Origin: Plakobranchus ocellatus
Lineage: Eukaryota; Mollusca; Gastropoda; Plakobranchidae
NCBI GenBank assembly: GCA_019648995.1
Contig: BLXT01003145.1
Coordinates: 131,347-161,327, forward strand
Direction of reading: 5' to 3'
DNA length: 29,981 nucleotides
Shown here in pieces: positions 29,366 to 29,981 of the stretch. The translations under genes and the position numbers were made by a program. Numbering within the stretch: the first letter of the stretch is position 1; each line of letters begins with the position of its first letter. The notes beneath the pieces were generated by a model. That model made no database searches and was not told where the DNA came from. It saw only the letters and a program-made list of their open reading frames with translations.

Positions 29366-29981
29366 GCACACATCTTTGAAGTGATTTGGTTTGCCACATG
29401 CTGAACATTTTTTTTCCAAAAGCAGGGCACGATCTTGGAGGATGTTGCTTTCCGCACCACGCACATGCATTTTGAGACCTTTGTTTCTGTGGATGCTTCG
29501 ATTGTGTAGGCCTAGATGGTTTTATTTTTTTCTCTATTTTGTTAACTTTACTCTCTGTTTCCATCATTTCTATGGATGCCTCTGTGACTCTTCAGCAGCA
29601 AGGCAGATGTCGACAGCCTTGTCAATGGTTAGTTTGTGCTCACGTAGCAGGCGTTCTCTCAGCTTTTCACTTATGATGCCGCAAATCAACCTGTCCCTTA
29701 GTAGCTTTTCTTGTAGGTTTTTGAACTTGCACCTTTTAGACGTCACTTTCAAGTCCACTAGATATTGGTCAAAGGTTTTCGTTGGTAACTGGTTCCTTGT
29801 GTTGATTGAATTTGTACCTTTTAACTGTCAAATTCTCCTTTGGATTGCAATATGCGTCAAATTTTTCAAACATTATATCAATTTTGTTTCTGTTTGCTTC
29901 TTCTATTTCAAATGTGTTGAAAATTTCTCGACCTTCAATACCGATTACGTAGAGGAATGCTGCGCATTTTTTTTTTTTTTT
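29366..29981 (-). pseudogene. Gypsy gag (capsid and nucleocapsid), partial
   Basis: Structural protein of the virus-like particle. From the window edge the minus strand reads AAFLYVIGIEGREIF and DAYCNPKENLTVKRYKF. After a frame change comes DRLICGIISEKLRERLLREH with KAVDICLAAEES, the classic capsid C-terminal pattern of Mag-like Gypsy elements. Two zinc knuckles follow: CAWCGKQHPPRSC (CX2CX3HX4C, ~29466-29428) and CSACGKPNHFKDVC (CX2CX4HX4C, 29407-29366). The two knuckles are in different frames, and a stop follows the capsid part near 29570. The N-terminus is outside the window. Confidence 0.82.
29967..29981. other. Terminal T homopolymer at the window edge
   Basis: T15 inside the gag region. 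Together with A15 at positions 1-15 it suggests the sequence was cut at homopolymers, as short-read contigs often are. Confidence 0.6.

Larger units (their letters stand above)
25361..29981 (-). mobile_element. Ty3/Gypsy LTR retrotransposon (Mag/K02A2.6-like), 5' end outside the window
   Basis: It runs right to left with gag, protease, RT, RNase H and integrase in Ty3/Gypsy order, then a ~650-bp non-coding stretch, a polypurine tract and a 168-bp 3' LTR. The short LTR and single-domain integrase end (SRSGRVVK) suggest the Mag-like group common in molluscs; I see no envelope gene. Frameshifts and stops occur in gag, RT and integrase, so this copy is dead. The 5' LTR and primer-binding site lie beyond the window, which ends within gag. 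Confidence 0.88.

Overview
The window looks like an animal nuclear genome, most likely a mollusc (heterobranch gastropod-like). This is inferred from long AT-rich introns, the mix of repeat families (RNase H-bearing LINEs, a MULE, a Mag/K02A2.6-type Ty3/Gypsy element) and the abundance of AGATCT and TAGGCCTA palindromes; no species can be named from the sequence alone. The window starts in a run of A and ends in a run of T, and it holds one sized N gap (10726-10832) and one 2-nt gap (8211-8212), so it is probably a draft scaffold piece.

Host gene. The one recognisable cellular gene is the 3' half of LSG1, the cytoplasmic GTPase of 60S ribosome maturation, on the + strand. Four coding exons (351-430, 6562-6666, 8361-8408, 18452-18691) with GT/AG borders and consistent phases encode the C-terminal ~156 residues, ending in the family's basic KPWKKH..NRNKKEK tail. 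The GTPase core exons lie upstream of the window. Introns of 6.1, 1.7 and 10 kb carry most of the mobile DNA.

Intron 351-6561 region: a small mariner-like MITE (2329-2573), two head-to-tail 3' fragments of an RNase H-encoding LINE (2950-5113), and a decayed CGGBP1/hAT-like zinc-finger fragment on the minus strand (5334-5524). Intron 6667-8360: a (CCCTAA)n interstitial telomere-like tract and CT microsatellites. Intron 8409-18451: a nested structure in which a 6.54-kb Mutator-like (MULE) transposon (9056-15599, ~215-bp terminal inverted repeats, 8-bp target duplication) has inserted into the right end of an older ~0.5-kb hAT-like MITE. The MULE carries one broken gene that joins an OTU/vertnin-like cysteine-protease-fold domain to a DDE transposase.

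Downstream of LSG1 (18692-end) come a GC-rich SINE-like block (19850-20578), a third copy of the LINE (endonuclease to start of RT, then an internal deletion to the 3' tail, itself interrupted by an insertion), an unrecognised minus-strand ORF with promoter-like upstream DNA (22744-23935), and a broken Myb/SANT-like DNA-binding gene of the Harbinger-associated type (23938-25360). That last gene is cut by the 3' LTR of a Ty3/Gypsy retrotransposon running on the minus strand to the right edge (25361-29981; gag, protease, RT, RNase H, integrase, 168-bp LTR). Every transposon gene seen is broken by frameshifts or stops; no intact mobile-element protein is present.
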